Shown here in pieces: positions 1-7,075 of a stretch of DNA of 35,729 nucleotides (position 1 is the stretch's first letter; each line of letters begins with the position of its first letter). Source of the stretch: Streptomyces sp. MBT65 (GTDB lineage Bacteria > Actinomycetota > Actinomycetes > Streptomycetales > Streptomycetaceae). The position numbers and the translations under genes are program-made. The stretch is taken from NCBI RefSeq assembly GCF_016612545.1, contig NZ_JAENRY010000067.1:1-35729 (forward strand), read 5' to 3'. The notes beneath the pieces were generated by a model, which was not told where the DNA came from, did not search any database, and saw only the letters and a program-made list of their open reading frames with translations.

Positions 1-267
1 CAGTTGCGGGGGCGGGGCGGCCCTGGACTGCTCCTGGACGGCCGCGTCCCACAGGGAGAGCAGGTCGAGCAGCGCGCCGGGGTCGGTTCCCGCGCGCCGG
101 GCGAGCGCCTCGACCGCGGCGCGTGGCGGGAACTGGTCGCCGTTCAGATAACGGTGCCAGGTCGACTTGCTGTACGGCGTGACGGAGGCCAGCGCGGCCA
201 GGCTCAGCCCGGTCCGCTGCTTGAGGAGGCGGAGTTCCGCCAGGAGCCGCTGTCTCTCGACCGTCAC
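1..267 (-). CDS. Helix-turn-helix (XRE-type) regulator, 3' end cut by window edge
   Basis: Reading the minus strand from a GTG at 267, 89 codons run open to the window edge. The protein starts VTVERQRLLAELRLLKQRTG and continues into LSLAALASVTPYSKSTWHRYLNG, a typical XRE helix-turn-helix at residues 12-50, followed by a region ending at LLDLLSLWDAAVQEQ. Many Streptomyces proteins have this N-terminal domain joined to variable C-terminal domains, so the function cannot be told from the part seen. A purine-rich RBS (AAGGGAAGG) lies about 6 bases before the GTG. The DNA-binding role is inferred from the family. The stop codon is outside the window. Confidence 0.8.
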   Translation of the reverse strand, partial: MTVERQRLLAELRLLKQRTGLSLAALASVTPYSKSTWHRYLNGDQFPPRAAVEALARRAGTDPGALLDLLSLWDAAVQEQSRAAPPPQL

Positions 268-399
268 ACGGCCTTCCCTTCCCGGGGGTGGTGCGGGGCC
301 ACACCCGGATCGCCGGAATATGAAGGGGTGTTGACCTGGTGTTCCCCGACGGGACGTACGGGACCGTCCCGCCGGGGCACACTGTCGGTCAGGCGGGGG

Positions 400-762
400 T
401 CAGCACCAGCGGACGGCCGTGTGGTGGTGGACGTAGTGGGCGGAGACGTAGCCCTCGTGGTGCGGGAGCTTGTACCAGAGGTGGTTGCCGAGGACGTTCG
501 AGCCGCGCGTCCTGCACACGATGGGGAGCGTCCGTCCGACCGGCCGCGTGCCGACGATCCGGTAGCCGGTACCCGGGCCGGAGCGGACGTTCAGCCGCGT
601 GTGCCGGTGGGTCGAGACCCGGCCCCAAGCGGGGGCGGTGACGTGGTGGTGCCGGGTGGGGTGCGCCGGGTGCGCTGCCGGGGCGGCGACGGCTGTCACG
701 GGGAAGACGGCGACGGCCGCGACCGTGGCCACGAGACCGTTGCGCAGAGTACGTCGGATCAT
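400..762 (-). CDS. Secreted small SH3-domain protein
   Basis: A 120-residue protein. Residues 1-33 form a Sec signal peptide: a short basic n-region (MIRRTLRNG), an Ala/Val-rich core and a probable cut after AVAAPA. A His-rich linker follows (HPAHPTRHHH), then one bacterial SH3 domain at residues 52-114 (LNVRSGPGTGYRIVG ... WYKLPHHEGYVSAHYV). SH3b domains in secreted proteins usually bind peptidoglycan or serve as targeting modules; no catalytic domain is present, so the role is unknown. The ATG at 762 follows a strong GGAGGAA ribosome site. The several His residues could bind metal, but that is speculation. Confidence 0.8.
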   Translation of the reverse strand: MIRRTLRNGLVATVAAVAVFPVTAVAAPAAHPAHPTRHHHVTAPAWGRVSTHRHTRLNVRSGPGTGYRIVGTRPVGRTLPIVCRTRGSNVLGNHLWYKLPHHEGYVSAHYVHHHTAVRWC

Positions 763-840
763 GGGGGGTTCCTCCGAGTCGACCGGGGACCACGGGGTGT
801 GATCCAGTCGGTACGGAGCGTTTCCGGCGAAGAGGGCGAA

Positions 841-882
841 GATGCCGTCCCGGTCGTTTCCGGGATGAAGCGGGACGGCATC
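841..882. repeat. Perfect 12-bp inverted repeat
   Basis: GATGCCGTCCCG (841-852) and its exact reverse complement (871-882) are separated by 18 bases. It lies about 80 bp upstream of the SH3-protein gene and downstream of fumarase. It could be an operator or a weak rho-independent hairpin for fumarase readthrough. The long loop and the lack of a T-run make the terminator reading weaker. Confidence 0.5.
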
Positions 883-942
883 GGATGAAATGGGATGGTG
901 TCATGTGTCCCGGGCCGCACCCTCTTCAGCGCAGGCCGGCAT

Positions 943-1020
943 CACTCAGCCCGTCCGGCGTTTGAGGACGAGGCCCTTTCGGGGCCGATCGGGGGTCTGG
1001 GGGGGGCGGAGCCCCCAGGG
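943..1020. repeat. Streptomyces intergenic repeat (GTCCGGCGTTTGAGGACGAG type)
   Basis: The stretch contains CCCGTCCGGCGTTTGAGGAC followed by GAGG, then a G-run and GGCGGAGCCCCCAGGG that abuts the fumarase stop codon. From memory this two-part sequence recurs between genes in many Streptomyces genomes, often just downstream of genes. The G-run/C-run half can fold as a hairpin and may act as a terminator for fumarase. Confidence 0.55.
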
Positions 1021-1022
1021 CG

Positions 1023-2690
1023 TTACGCCAACCCCGGCCCCCGCACCGGGATATGCGTGAACGTCGGCTCCGGCGCCGGGTTCTGGAAGAAGTCGTTGCC
1101 CTTGTCGTCGACCACGACGAACGCCGGGAAGTCCTCGACCTCGATCTTCCAGACCGCCTCCATGCCGAGTTCCTCGTACTCGACGACCTCGACCTTCTTG
1201 ATGCAGTCCTGCGCGAGCCGGGCCGCCGGCCCGCCGATCGACCCGAGGTAGAAGCCGCCGTGCGCGTCGCACGCGTCCGTGACCTGTTTGCTCCGGTTCC
1301 CCTTGGCGAGCATCACCTTGGACCCGCCCGCCGCCTGGAACTGCTCGACGTAGGAGTCCATGCGCCCGGCCGTCGTAGGCCCGAAGGATCCGGACGCGTA
1401 CCCCTCGGGGGTCTTGGCCGGCCCCGCGTAGTACACGGGGTGGTCCTTCAGGTACTGCGGCATCTCCTCGCCCGCGTCGAGCCGCTCCTTGATCTTGGCG
1501 TGCGCGATGTCACGGGCCACGACGAGCGGGCCGGACAGCGAGAGCCGCGTCTTCACCGGGTACTTGGTCAGCTCGGCGAGGATGTCGTCCATGGGCTGGT
1601 TGAGGTCGATCCGGACGACGTCGGCGGACTCGTCGAGGTGCTCGTCGGTCGTCTCCGGCAGGAACCGCGCCGGGTCCGTCTCCAACTGCTCCAGGAACAC
1701 GCCCTCCGCGGTGATCTTCGCGAGGGCCTGCCGGTCGGCCGAGCAGGACACGGCGATGGCGACGGGGCACGAGGCGCCGTGACGGGGAAGCCGGACCACC
1801 CGCACGTCGTGGCAGAAGTACTTGCCGCCGAACTGCGCCCCGATCCCGATCCGCTGCGTCAGCTCGAAGACCTTCTGCTCCAACTCCTTGTCCCGGAAGC
1901 CGTGTCCGAGCTCGGAGCCCTCCGCCGGGATCTCGTCCAGGTAGTGCGCGGAGGCGTACTTCGCGGTCTTCAGCGCGTACTCGGCGCTCGTGCCGCCGAC
2001 CACGATCGCCAGGTGGTACGGCGGGCAGGCCGCCGTACCCAGCGAACGGATCTTCTCCTCCAGGAACTTCATCATGGAGCCCTCGTTGAGGACCGCCTTC
2101 GTCTCCTGGTAGAGGAACGACTTGTTGGCCGAGCCGCCGCCCTTCGCCATGAACAGGAACTTGTAGGCGCCGCCGTCCGTCGCGTACAGCTCCACCTGGG
2201 CGGGCAGGTTCGACCCGGTGTTCTTCTCGTCCCACATGGTCAGCGGGGCCATCTGCGAGTACCGCAGATTGAGGTTCAGGTACGCGTCGTAGATGCCGCG
2301 GGAGAGCGCCTTCTCGTCCTCACCTTCGGTGAGGACGTTCTGTCCGCGCTTGCCCATGACGATGGCCGTACCGGTGTCCTGGCACATGGGCAGCACGCCG
2401 GCCGCCGCGATGTTCGCGTTCTTCAGGAGGTCCAGCGCCACGAACTTGTCGTTGTTCGACGCCTCGGGGTCGTCGATGATCCGGCGCAACTGCGCGAGGT
2501 GGGCCGGCCGCAGATAGTGCTGGATGTCGTGGATCGCCTCGGCCGCGAGCTTGCGCAGCGCCTCCGGCTCGACCTTGAGGAACGTCCGCCCGTCGGCCTC
2601 GAAGGTGGAGACACCCTCGGAGGTCACCAGCCGGTACGGGGTGGTGTCCTCTCCCATGGGGAGCAGATCGGTGTACGCGAACTCAGGCAT
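1023..2690 (-). CDS. fumB: Class I fumarate hydratase (4Fe-4S)
   Basis: This enzyme interconverts fumarate and L-malate in the TCA cycle, using a catalytic [4Fe-4S] cluster in the cytosol. The 555 residues contain the class I signatures: PMCQDTGTAIVMGKRGQ (C103), TAACPPYHLAIVVGGTSAE (C222) and AVSCSADR (C316). These correspond in position to the three cluster cysteines of E. coli FumA. The N-terminal alpha-domain (to about residue 350) and C-terminal beta-domain (SGPLVVARDIAHAKI ... GGPAA) are both present, so the gene looks intact. An ATG at 2699 is possible, but GAGGA lies directly against it and 9 bases before the ATG at 2690, so 2690 is preferred. The symbol follows common Streptomyces usage for this position; fumA is also used. 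Confidence 0.95.
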   Translation of the reverse strand: MPEFAYTDLLPMGEDTTPYRLVTSEGVSTFEADGRTFLKVEPEALRKLAAEAIHDIQHYLRPAHLAQLRRIIDDPEASNNDKFVALDLLKNANIAAAGVLPMCQDTGTAIVMGKRGQNVLTEGEDEKALSRGIYDAYLNLNLRYSQMAPLTMWDEKNTGSNLPAQVELYATDGGAYKFLFMAKGGGSANKSFLYQETKAVLNEGSMMKFLEEKIRSLGTAACPPYHLAIVVGGTSAEYALKTAKYASAHYLDEIPAEGSELGHGFRDKELEQKVFELTQRIGIGAQFGGKYFCHDVRVVRLPRHGASCPVAIAVSCSADRQALAKITAEGVFLEQLETDPARFLPETTDEHLDESADVVRIDLNQPMDDILAELTKYPVKTRLSLSGPLVVARDIAHAKIKERLDAGEEMPQYLKDHPVYYAGPAKTPEGYASGSFGPTTAGRMDSYVEQFQAAGGSKVMLAKGNRSKQVTDACDAHGGFYLGSIGGPAARLAQDCIKKVEVVEYEELGMEAVWKIEVEDFPAFVVVDDKGNDFFQNPAPEPTFTHIPVRGPGLA

Positions 2691-2820
2691 GTCGCCCATT
2701 CCTCACTTCACAGACAGCGCAGCCGGCCTCCTTTGGCAGGCGTCCACCAGCGTAGAACCTGCCGTTGACAGCGGGCTTGTGAGGTAAGGCTCAGTTCGCC
2801 CTGCCGTGGCCACGCCAACG

Positions 2821-2842
2821 TTGTCCACAAGCGTCGTCCACA
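2821..2842 (+). promoter_or_regulatory. Two tandem DnaA-box-like sites
   Basis: TTGTCCACA at 2821-2829 is the preferred Streptomyces DnaA box. A second, one-mismatch copy, TCGTCCACA, lies at 2834-2842 in the same orientation. The pair sits in the divergent region between fumarase and the DUF1707 gene, just upstream of that gene's predicted promoter (-10 TACGCT at 2871-2876, six bases before its GTG). Confidence 0.5.
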
Positions 2843-2882
2843 GGCCTAGTCGCGATCTATCGCGTTTCGGTACGCTGCTGCC

Positions 2883-3614
2883 GTGGACCTTCAGAAGCAG
2901 CCCGCATCCGCCCCCGCGGCCCCGCAGCCCGCGCCCGCTGTCGCCGACGTGCCCGCCTCCGCGCTGCGCGCCTCGGACGCCGACCGTGACCGCATCGCCG
3001 ACATCCTGCGCGAGGCCCTGGCCGAGGGGCGCCTGGACGCGGACGAGCACGCCGAGCGGGTCGAGGGGGTGCTGAGCGCCAAGACGGTCGGCGAACTGGA
3101 GGCCTTCATCCAGGACCTGCCGGCCGCCCATGGGCACCGGCGGACGACCCCGTCGTACAGCCCCGCTCCGAACCGCCCGACGGAGGGCGCCATCCCGGCC
3201 GAGGCCGACCAGCACGTGGTGGCGGTCTTCAGCTCCGCGATGCGCAAGGGCCGCTGGCGCGCGGGCCGCCGTATGCACGCGTACGCCGTGTTCGGCAATG
3301 TCGAGATCGACCTCAGCGAGGCGATCTTCGAGTACCAGCAGATCGTCATCAAGGCGATCTCGGTCTTCGGCAACGTCGAGATCCGCGTCCCGGAGAACGT
3401 GTCGCTGCGCGGCACCGGCGGCGGTGTCCTCGGCAACTTCGAGGTGGACACGCTGGACTCGCTGGAGCCGGACGCGCCCGTGATCTACGTCGACGGCTGG
3501 GCCGTACTCGGAAACATCGAGGCAAAACCCAAGCGGGGCAAGCTCGTTGCGGACATTCTCGATCGGGTTCAGCGCAAGGTCGACAAGAGTTTGCGCAAGC
3601 ACCTGGATCGTTGA
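2883..3614 (+). CDS. DUF1707 / LiaF-like C-terminal domain protein
   Basis: A 243-residue protein with no transmembrane helix. After a Pro/Ala-rich N-terminus (1-27), residues 28-80 match DUF1707 (ALRASDADRDRIADILREALAEGRLDADEHAERVEGVLSAKT pattern). Residues about 110-225 form a beta-rich repeat region with recurring V-FGNVEI / VLGNFEV / AVLGNIEA strands, like the C-terminal domain of LiaF/YvqF cell-wall-stress proteins. The C-terminus is a basic helix. Function is unknown; an envelope-stress or protein-binding role is only inferred from the C-terminal fold. The gene starts at a GTG with -10 TACGCT six bases upstream and no clear ribosome site, so the mRNA is probably leaderless. It precedes the WhiB-like gene in the same direction. 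Confidence 0.85.
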   Translation: MDLQKQPASAPAAPQPAPAVADVPASALRASDADRDRIADILREALAEGRLDADEHAERVEGVLSAKTVGELEAFIQDLPAAHGHRRTTPSYSPAPNRPTEGAIPAEADQHVVAVFSSAMRKGRWRAGRRMHAYAVFGNVEIDLSEAIFEYQQIVIKAISVFGNVEIRVPENVSLRGTGGGVLGNFEVDTLDSLEPDAPVIYVDGWAVLGNIEAKPKRGKLVADILDRVQRKVDKSLRKHLDR

Positions 3615-3787
3615 CGGTTGTGAATCGGGACACATGTGGAGGTGATCGGTCCATGCCCGTCCGCCTCTGACATCGCGCAGAAGCGCCCGAAAACCAGCGG
3701 TTCGGAACTCAGTGCATAGGCGCGCGTACAGCGGGTAGGCCTTGCTGCATCGTCTCTCGCTCGCGAAGCCGTCGTCAGGAGTAGACC

Positions 3788-4162
3788 GTGCTGCAACCGC
3801 CGCATTCGTCCCTGCAGGTAGCTGCTGTTCCGGCTCAGCGGGTGCCTGCGCGAGACAGGGACCAAGACGCTCCATGGCACACCGAAGCGGTGTGCCGGCG
3901 CGACGAGGCAGGCCTGTTCTTCGCACCCTCCAAGGAACCCACCGCCGCCCGACTCTCCCGCGAGGACGCCGCCAAGCGCGTCTGCGCGCGCTGTCCGGTC
4001 ATGGTCGAGTGCCGGGAGCACGCACTCCTGCAACCCGAGCCCTACGGCGTCTGGGGCGGCCTGACCGCCGCCGAACGCCGTGTGGTCCTGGCCAGGCGCC
4101 GTCGCCGCGACCTGGAACTCCAGAAGGCCCGCGCGGCGGGGCGCATAGCGGCGGCGGGCTGA
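3788..4162 (+). CDS. wblI: WhiB-family iron-sulphur transcription regulator
   Basis: A 124-residue Wbl protein. The four conserved cluster cysteines are C36, C66, C69 and C75 (VCRRDEAGLFF; RVCARCPVMVEC), followed by the G[VI]WGG turn (YGVWGGLTAAER, about residues 85-96) and a strongly basic C-terminal tail (ARRRRRD). Wbl proteins bind [4Fe-4S] or [2Fe-2S] clusters and act with the principal sigma factor in development, antibiotic response or redox control. The GTG start at 3788 is preceded by AGGAG at a 6-base spacing. The name rests on gene order (downstream of fumarase and DUF1707, convergent with glpX), recalled from S. coelicolor, not on a sequence comparison. Confidence 0.9.
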   Translation: MLQPPHSSLQVAAVPAQRVPARDRDQDAPWHTEAVCRRDEAGLFFAPSKEPTAARLSREDAAKRVCARCPVMVECREHALLQPEPYGVWGGLTAAERRVVLARRRRRDLELQKARAAGRIAAAG

Positions 4163-4172
4163 CCGACGTAGG

Positions 4173-4206
4173 AAGAGGCGCCCCCACCGCACCGGGGGCG
4201 CCTCTT
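4173..4206. terminator. Bidirectional hairpin terminator between wblI and glpX
   Basis: AAGAGGCGCCCCC (4173-4185) and GGGGGCGCCTCTT (4194-4206) form a perfect 13-bp stem with an 8-base loop. The hairpin is flanked by A- and T-rich ends on the two sides, so it can end transcription of both convergent genes. Confidence 0.9.
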
Positions 4207-4253
4207 TCCCGTACGACCGTGTGGTCGCGGTCGTGGTTGTGGTCGCGGTGGGG

Positions 4254-5288
4254 CTACTTGGCCCGATCGAAGTCGATCGCGCTGTACGCCCGCAGCTTGC
4301 TCAGCCGGTGCTCCGAGTCGATCCTGCGCACCGTGCCGGACTTCGACCGCATCACGATGGAGTCGGTGGTCGCGGTCTCCGCCCGGTACCGCACCCCCCG
4401 CAGCAGCTCCCCGTCCGTGATCCCGGTGGCGACGAAGAACACGTTCTCCCCGGACACCAGGTCGTCCGTGGTGAGCACCCGGTCCAGATCGTGCCCCGCG
4501 TCCAGCGCCCGCTGCCGCTCGGCATCGTCCTTGGGCCACAACTTGCCCTGGATCACGCCCCCCAGGCACTTCACGGCACAGGCGGAGATGATGCCCTCGG
4601 GGGTGCCACCGACACCGAGCAGCAGATCCACGCCGGTGCCCTCGCGCAGCGCCAGGATCGAGCCGGCGACATCGCCGTCGGAGATCAGCTTGATCCGCGC
4701 ACCGGTCTCCCGGATCTCCTTGATGATGCCGTCGTGCCGCGGCCGGTCCAGGACGACGACGGTGACGTCCTCGGGCGTGACCCGCTTCGCCTTCGCGACC
4801 CGGCGGACGTTCACCGAGATCGGGGCCTCGATGTCGACGAACTCGGCGGCCTCGGGCCCGGCGACGAGCTTGTCCATGTAGAACACGGCGGACGGGTCGA
4901 ACATCGAACCCCGGTCCGCGGCGGCCAGCACGGCGATCGCGTTCGGCATGCCCTTGGCGTTGAGCGTGGTCCCGTCGATCGGGTCGACGGCGATGTCGCA
5001 CTCGGGCCCGGTCCCGTCACCGACGCGCTCGCCGTTGAAGAGCATCGGCGCCTCGTCCTTCTCGCCCTCGCCGATGACGACGACGCCGTTCATCGAGACG
5101 GTGGAGACGAGGGTCCGCATGGCGCGCACGGCGGCACCGTCGGCGCCGTTCTTGTCACCGCGCCCGACCCAGCGGCCCGCGGCCATCGCGGCGGCTTCGG
5201 TCACCCGGACGAGTTCCAGGGCGAGGTTGCGGTCGGGGGCCTCGGAGGGGACTTCGAGTTCGGACGGCAGATGATGATGCTCGGTCAT
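4254..5288 (-). CDS. glpX: Class II fructose-1,6-bisphosphatase
   Basis: This enzyme hydrolyses fructose 1,6-bisphosphate to fructose 6-phosphate and phosphate in gluconeogenesis. The 344-residue protein has the class II signatures GEGEKDEAPML (about residues 73-83) and DIAVDPIDGTT (about 98-108), which hold the metal-binding acidic residues. Next come GTGVDLLLGVGGTPEGI and AAAIKCLGG-like segments of the GlpX fold (here ACAVKCLGGVIQGKLWP). Length is normal for the family. The reading frame extends upstream to 5378, but AGAAAGGTG sits at ribosome-site distance before the ATG at 5288, and homologues start near MTEHHHLPSELEV, so 5288 is chosen. The gene is convergent with wblI and divergent from the DUF4245 gene. 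Confidence 0.93.
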   Translation of the reverse strand: MTEHHHLPSELEVPSEAPDRNLALELVRVTEAAAMAAGRWVGRGDKNGADGAAVRAMRTLVSTVSMNGVVVIGEGEKDEAPMLFNGERVGDGTGPECDIAVDPIDGTTLNAKGMPNAIAVLAAADRGSMFDPSAVFYMDKLVAGPEAAEFVDIEAPISVNVRRVAKAKRVTPEDVTVVVLDRPRHDGIIKEIRETGARIKLISDGDVAGSILALREGTGVDLLLGVGGTPEGIISACAVKCLGGVIQGKLWPKDDAERQRALDAGHDLDRVLTTDDLVSGENVFFVATGITDGELLRGVRYRAETATTDSIVMRSKSGTVRRIDSEHRLSKLRAYSAIDFDRAK

Positions 5289-5413
5289 CGGAGCGCACCT
5301 TTCTGATACGACGACGGCCGGATGAGGGTATGGCCACGACTCTATCGCCAGGCAGACAAAATGAGCAGGGGGCCCCACGGATGAGCGGCCGGGGCACCTG
5401 CGACGATAGGGAC

Positions 5414-5935
5414 GTGGCAGGTTCGAACGGCAAGCAGAAGACGGTCCGGGACATGATTCTCTCCCTGGGCCTGATCGGGATCGCGGCGGCGATCGTCTAC
5501 ATCTTCATCCCGCACAGCGACCACGCTCCGGACGTCAAGCGGGTCGACTACCGCGTGGAGCTGCTCACGGCACGCCGCGCGGCGCCGTACCCGGTGGCGG
5601 CGCCGGAGGGCCTGCCGCAGAGCTGGAAGGCGACCTCGGTCCGCTACAACGGCGCCGCGTTCGACGCCTGGCACCTCGGGTTCAGTGCCCCTGGTGGTCA
5701 GTACGTGCAGATAGAGCAGTCGACTCAGAAGCCCGCCGACTTCGTCGACACCGCCAGCCAGGGCGCTGCCGCGACGAAGACCACCCAGACCATCGACGGC
5801 CGCACGTGGACCCGCTACACCGGCGGCCGCTACGACGCCCTCGTGCTCACGGACAAGGGCTCGACGACGGTGGTGGCGGGCACGGGTTCGTTCACCCAAC
5901 TGACCGAGATGGCAAAGGCGTTGAGGACGAAGTAG
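5414..5935 (+). CDS. DUF4245 membrane-anchored protein
   Basis: A 173-residue protein of unknown function. It has a short basic N-terminus (VAGSNGKQKTVRDM), one transmembrane helix (ILSLGLIGIAAAIVYIFIP, about residues 15-33) and an extracytoplasmic domain matching DUF4245 (YPVAAPEGLPQSWKATSVRYN ... FDAWHLGFSAPGGQYVQIEQS ... TWTRYTGGRYDALVLTDKGSTTVVAGTGS). Alternative upstream starts exist at 5330 and 5381, but the GTG at 5414 gives the usual short cytoplasmic end before the helix. It is conserved beside glpX in actinomycetes, from memory; no experimental role is known to me. Confidence 0.85.
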   Translation: MAGSNGKQKTVRDMILSLGLIGIAAAIVYIFIPHSDHAPDVKRVDYRVELLTARRAAPYPVAAPEGLPQSWKATSVRYNGAAFDAWHLGFSAPGGQYVQIEQSTQKPADFVDTASQGAAATKTTQTIDGRTWTRYTGGRYDALVLTDKGSTTVVAGTGSFTQLTEMAKALRTK

Positions 5936-5966
5936 CTCGCTCGACGGACATCTCGACAGGTAGGAC

Positions 5967-6001
5967 GAAGGCCCCCGGCGCTGTGTGTGCCGGGGGCCTT
6001 C
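5967..6001. terminator. Bidirectional hairpin terminator
   Basis: GAAGGCCCCCGGC (5967-5979) and GCCGGGGGCCTTC (5989-6001) form a perfect 13-bp stem with a 9-base loop between the convergent DUF4245 and nitroreductase genes. Confidence 0.9.
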
Positions 6002-6034
6002 CGCGTGCCCTGTGTCTCAGTCGGGTCAGGCGAC

Positions 6035-6625
6035 TCAGACGGTGGTGACGACCTCGTCGTACGCCAGGCGCGGGGAGCGCGGGAACCAGGCGTCCTCGCC
6101 CGGCTTGCCGATGTTGATGACGACGAACGGGGTGTGGTCGTCGTCCAGGAACTCCTTCTGGACGCCCGCGAAGTCGAGACCGGTCATCGGGCCGGCGGCG
6201 AGACCGGCGGCGCGGATGCCGATGATGAAGTACGCGGCCTGGAGGGCGGCGTTCAGCGCGGCGTTGCCCTCGCGGACCGAACGCTCGCCGAAGACGGCGT
6301 CCTTGGCCTGCGGGAAGTGCGGGAAGAGGGTGGGCAGTTCCTCGTGGAACTCGTTGTCCGCGGAGAGGATCGCGACCAGCGGGGCGGCGGCGGTCTTCTT
6401 CTGGTTGCCCTCGGAGAGGTGCTGCACGAGACGCTCGCGGGCCTCGGGGGAGCGGACCAGGGTGATGCGCAGCGGCGACTGGTTCATGGAGGTCGGGCCG
6501 TACTTGACCAGGTCGTAGATCGCCTGGACCTGCTCGTCGGTCACGGGCTCGTCGGTGAAGGTGTTCGCGGTGCGGGCCTCGCGGAACAGCAGGTCCTGGG
6601 CGGCGGGGTCAAGAACGAGAGACAT
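6035..6625 (-). CDS. RutE/HadB-type nitroreductase (malonic semialdehyde reductase family)
   Basis: A 196-residue FMN-dependent nitroreductase-fold protein, the same length as E. coli RutE. Typical segments are LLFREARTANTFTDEPVTDEQV near the N-terminus, YDLVKYGPTSMNQSPLRITLV (FMN-binding and substrate region), and GLAAGPMTGLDFAGVQKEFL near the C-terminus. The family reduces malonic semialdehyde to 3-hydroxypropionate with NADPH; the natural substrate here is unproven. The start at 6625 (MSLVLDPAAQD) has a good GAGGAAG site; a longer frame to 6748 would run over the promoter. The gene lies downstream of xseB in the same direction but has its own predicted promoter and a 20-bp palindrome in the leader, so it is probably regulated separately. 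Confidence 0.88.
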   Translation of the reverse strand: MSLVLDPAAQDLLFREARTANTFTDEPVTDEQVQAIYDLVKYGPTSMNQSPLRITLVRSPEARERLVQHLSEGNQKKTAAAPLVAILSADNEFHEELPTLFPHFPQAKDAVFGERSVREGNAALNAALQAAYFIIGIRAAGLAAGPMTGLDFAGVQKEFLDDDHTPFVVINIGKPGEDAWFPRSPRLAYDEVVTTV

Positions 6626-6654
6626 ACGGGAACTTCCTCGGGGGCGGAAGCGGA

Positions 6655-6718
6655 ATCCGGACCGCGGTCCGGATAGGCTGACGAGACCGACCGTACGACA
6701 ATGAAGTTCAAGGTTCAA
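6655..6718 (-). promoter_or_regulatory. Promoter and 20-bp palindromic operator of the nitroreductase gene
   Basis: On the minus strand, TTGAAC (6718-6713), a 17-base spacer and TACGGT (6695-6690) form a good promoter. The -35 lies in a tandem TTGAACCTTGAAC. Downstream, at 6674-6655, lies the perfect 20-bp palindrome ATCCGGACCGCGGTCCGGAT, within the predicted leader and before the ribosome site. It could be a road-block operator for an unidentified dimeric repressor. Confidence 0.55.
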
Positions 6719-6803
6719 CAAAAAGCGGGGCGTAGTGATCCGCTTCACAACGGATCACAGGTGTGGGTGCCCCGGCCGTCAGCGGCCTGCGGTCGCCGCG
6801 CGC

Positions 6804-7049
6804 CTACTCGCCGCGCTCTTCCTCGGCCTCTTCCTCCGCCAGCGCCGCGTCCAGCCGCGCCCGGGCCCCGTCCAGCCAGCGCCGGCACACCTTGGCCAGC
6901 TCCTCGCCCCGCTCCCAGAGCGCGAGCGACTCCTCCAGTGTCGTACCGCCCGCCTCCAGCCGCCGTACGACCTCGATCAGCTCGTCGCGTGCCTGCTCGT
7001 AGCCGAGCGACTCCGCCGTACCGGCACTCTCGTCAACCTTGCTGGTCAT
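6804..7049 (-). CDS. xseB: Exodeoxyribonuclease VII small subunit
   Basis: An 81-residue protein with the XseB pattern: LGYEQARDELIEVVRRLEAGGTTLEESLALWERGEELAKVCRRWLDGARARLDAAL (residues 15-70), forming two long helices, and an acidic Glu-rich tail. Exonuclease VII degrades single-stranded DNA to oligonucleotides; several small subunits coat one XseA. It starts 27 bases after the xseA stop on the same strand, so the two are co-transcribed. Confidence 0.92.
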   Translation of the reverse strand: MTSKVDESAGTAESLGYEQARDELIEVVRRLEAGGTTLEESLALWERGEELAKVCRRWLDGARARLDAALAEEEAEEERGE

Positions 7050-7075
7050 CCGCCCACCCTATGCATCAACAGGAA

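Noticed and set aside
1053..2768. Long open frame on the + strand opposite fumarase
   Set aside because: High-GC antisense shadow: Arg/Leu/Val/Gly-rich with no domain, and fumarase on the other strand is certain.
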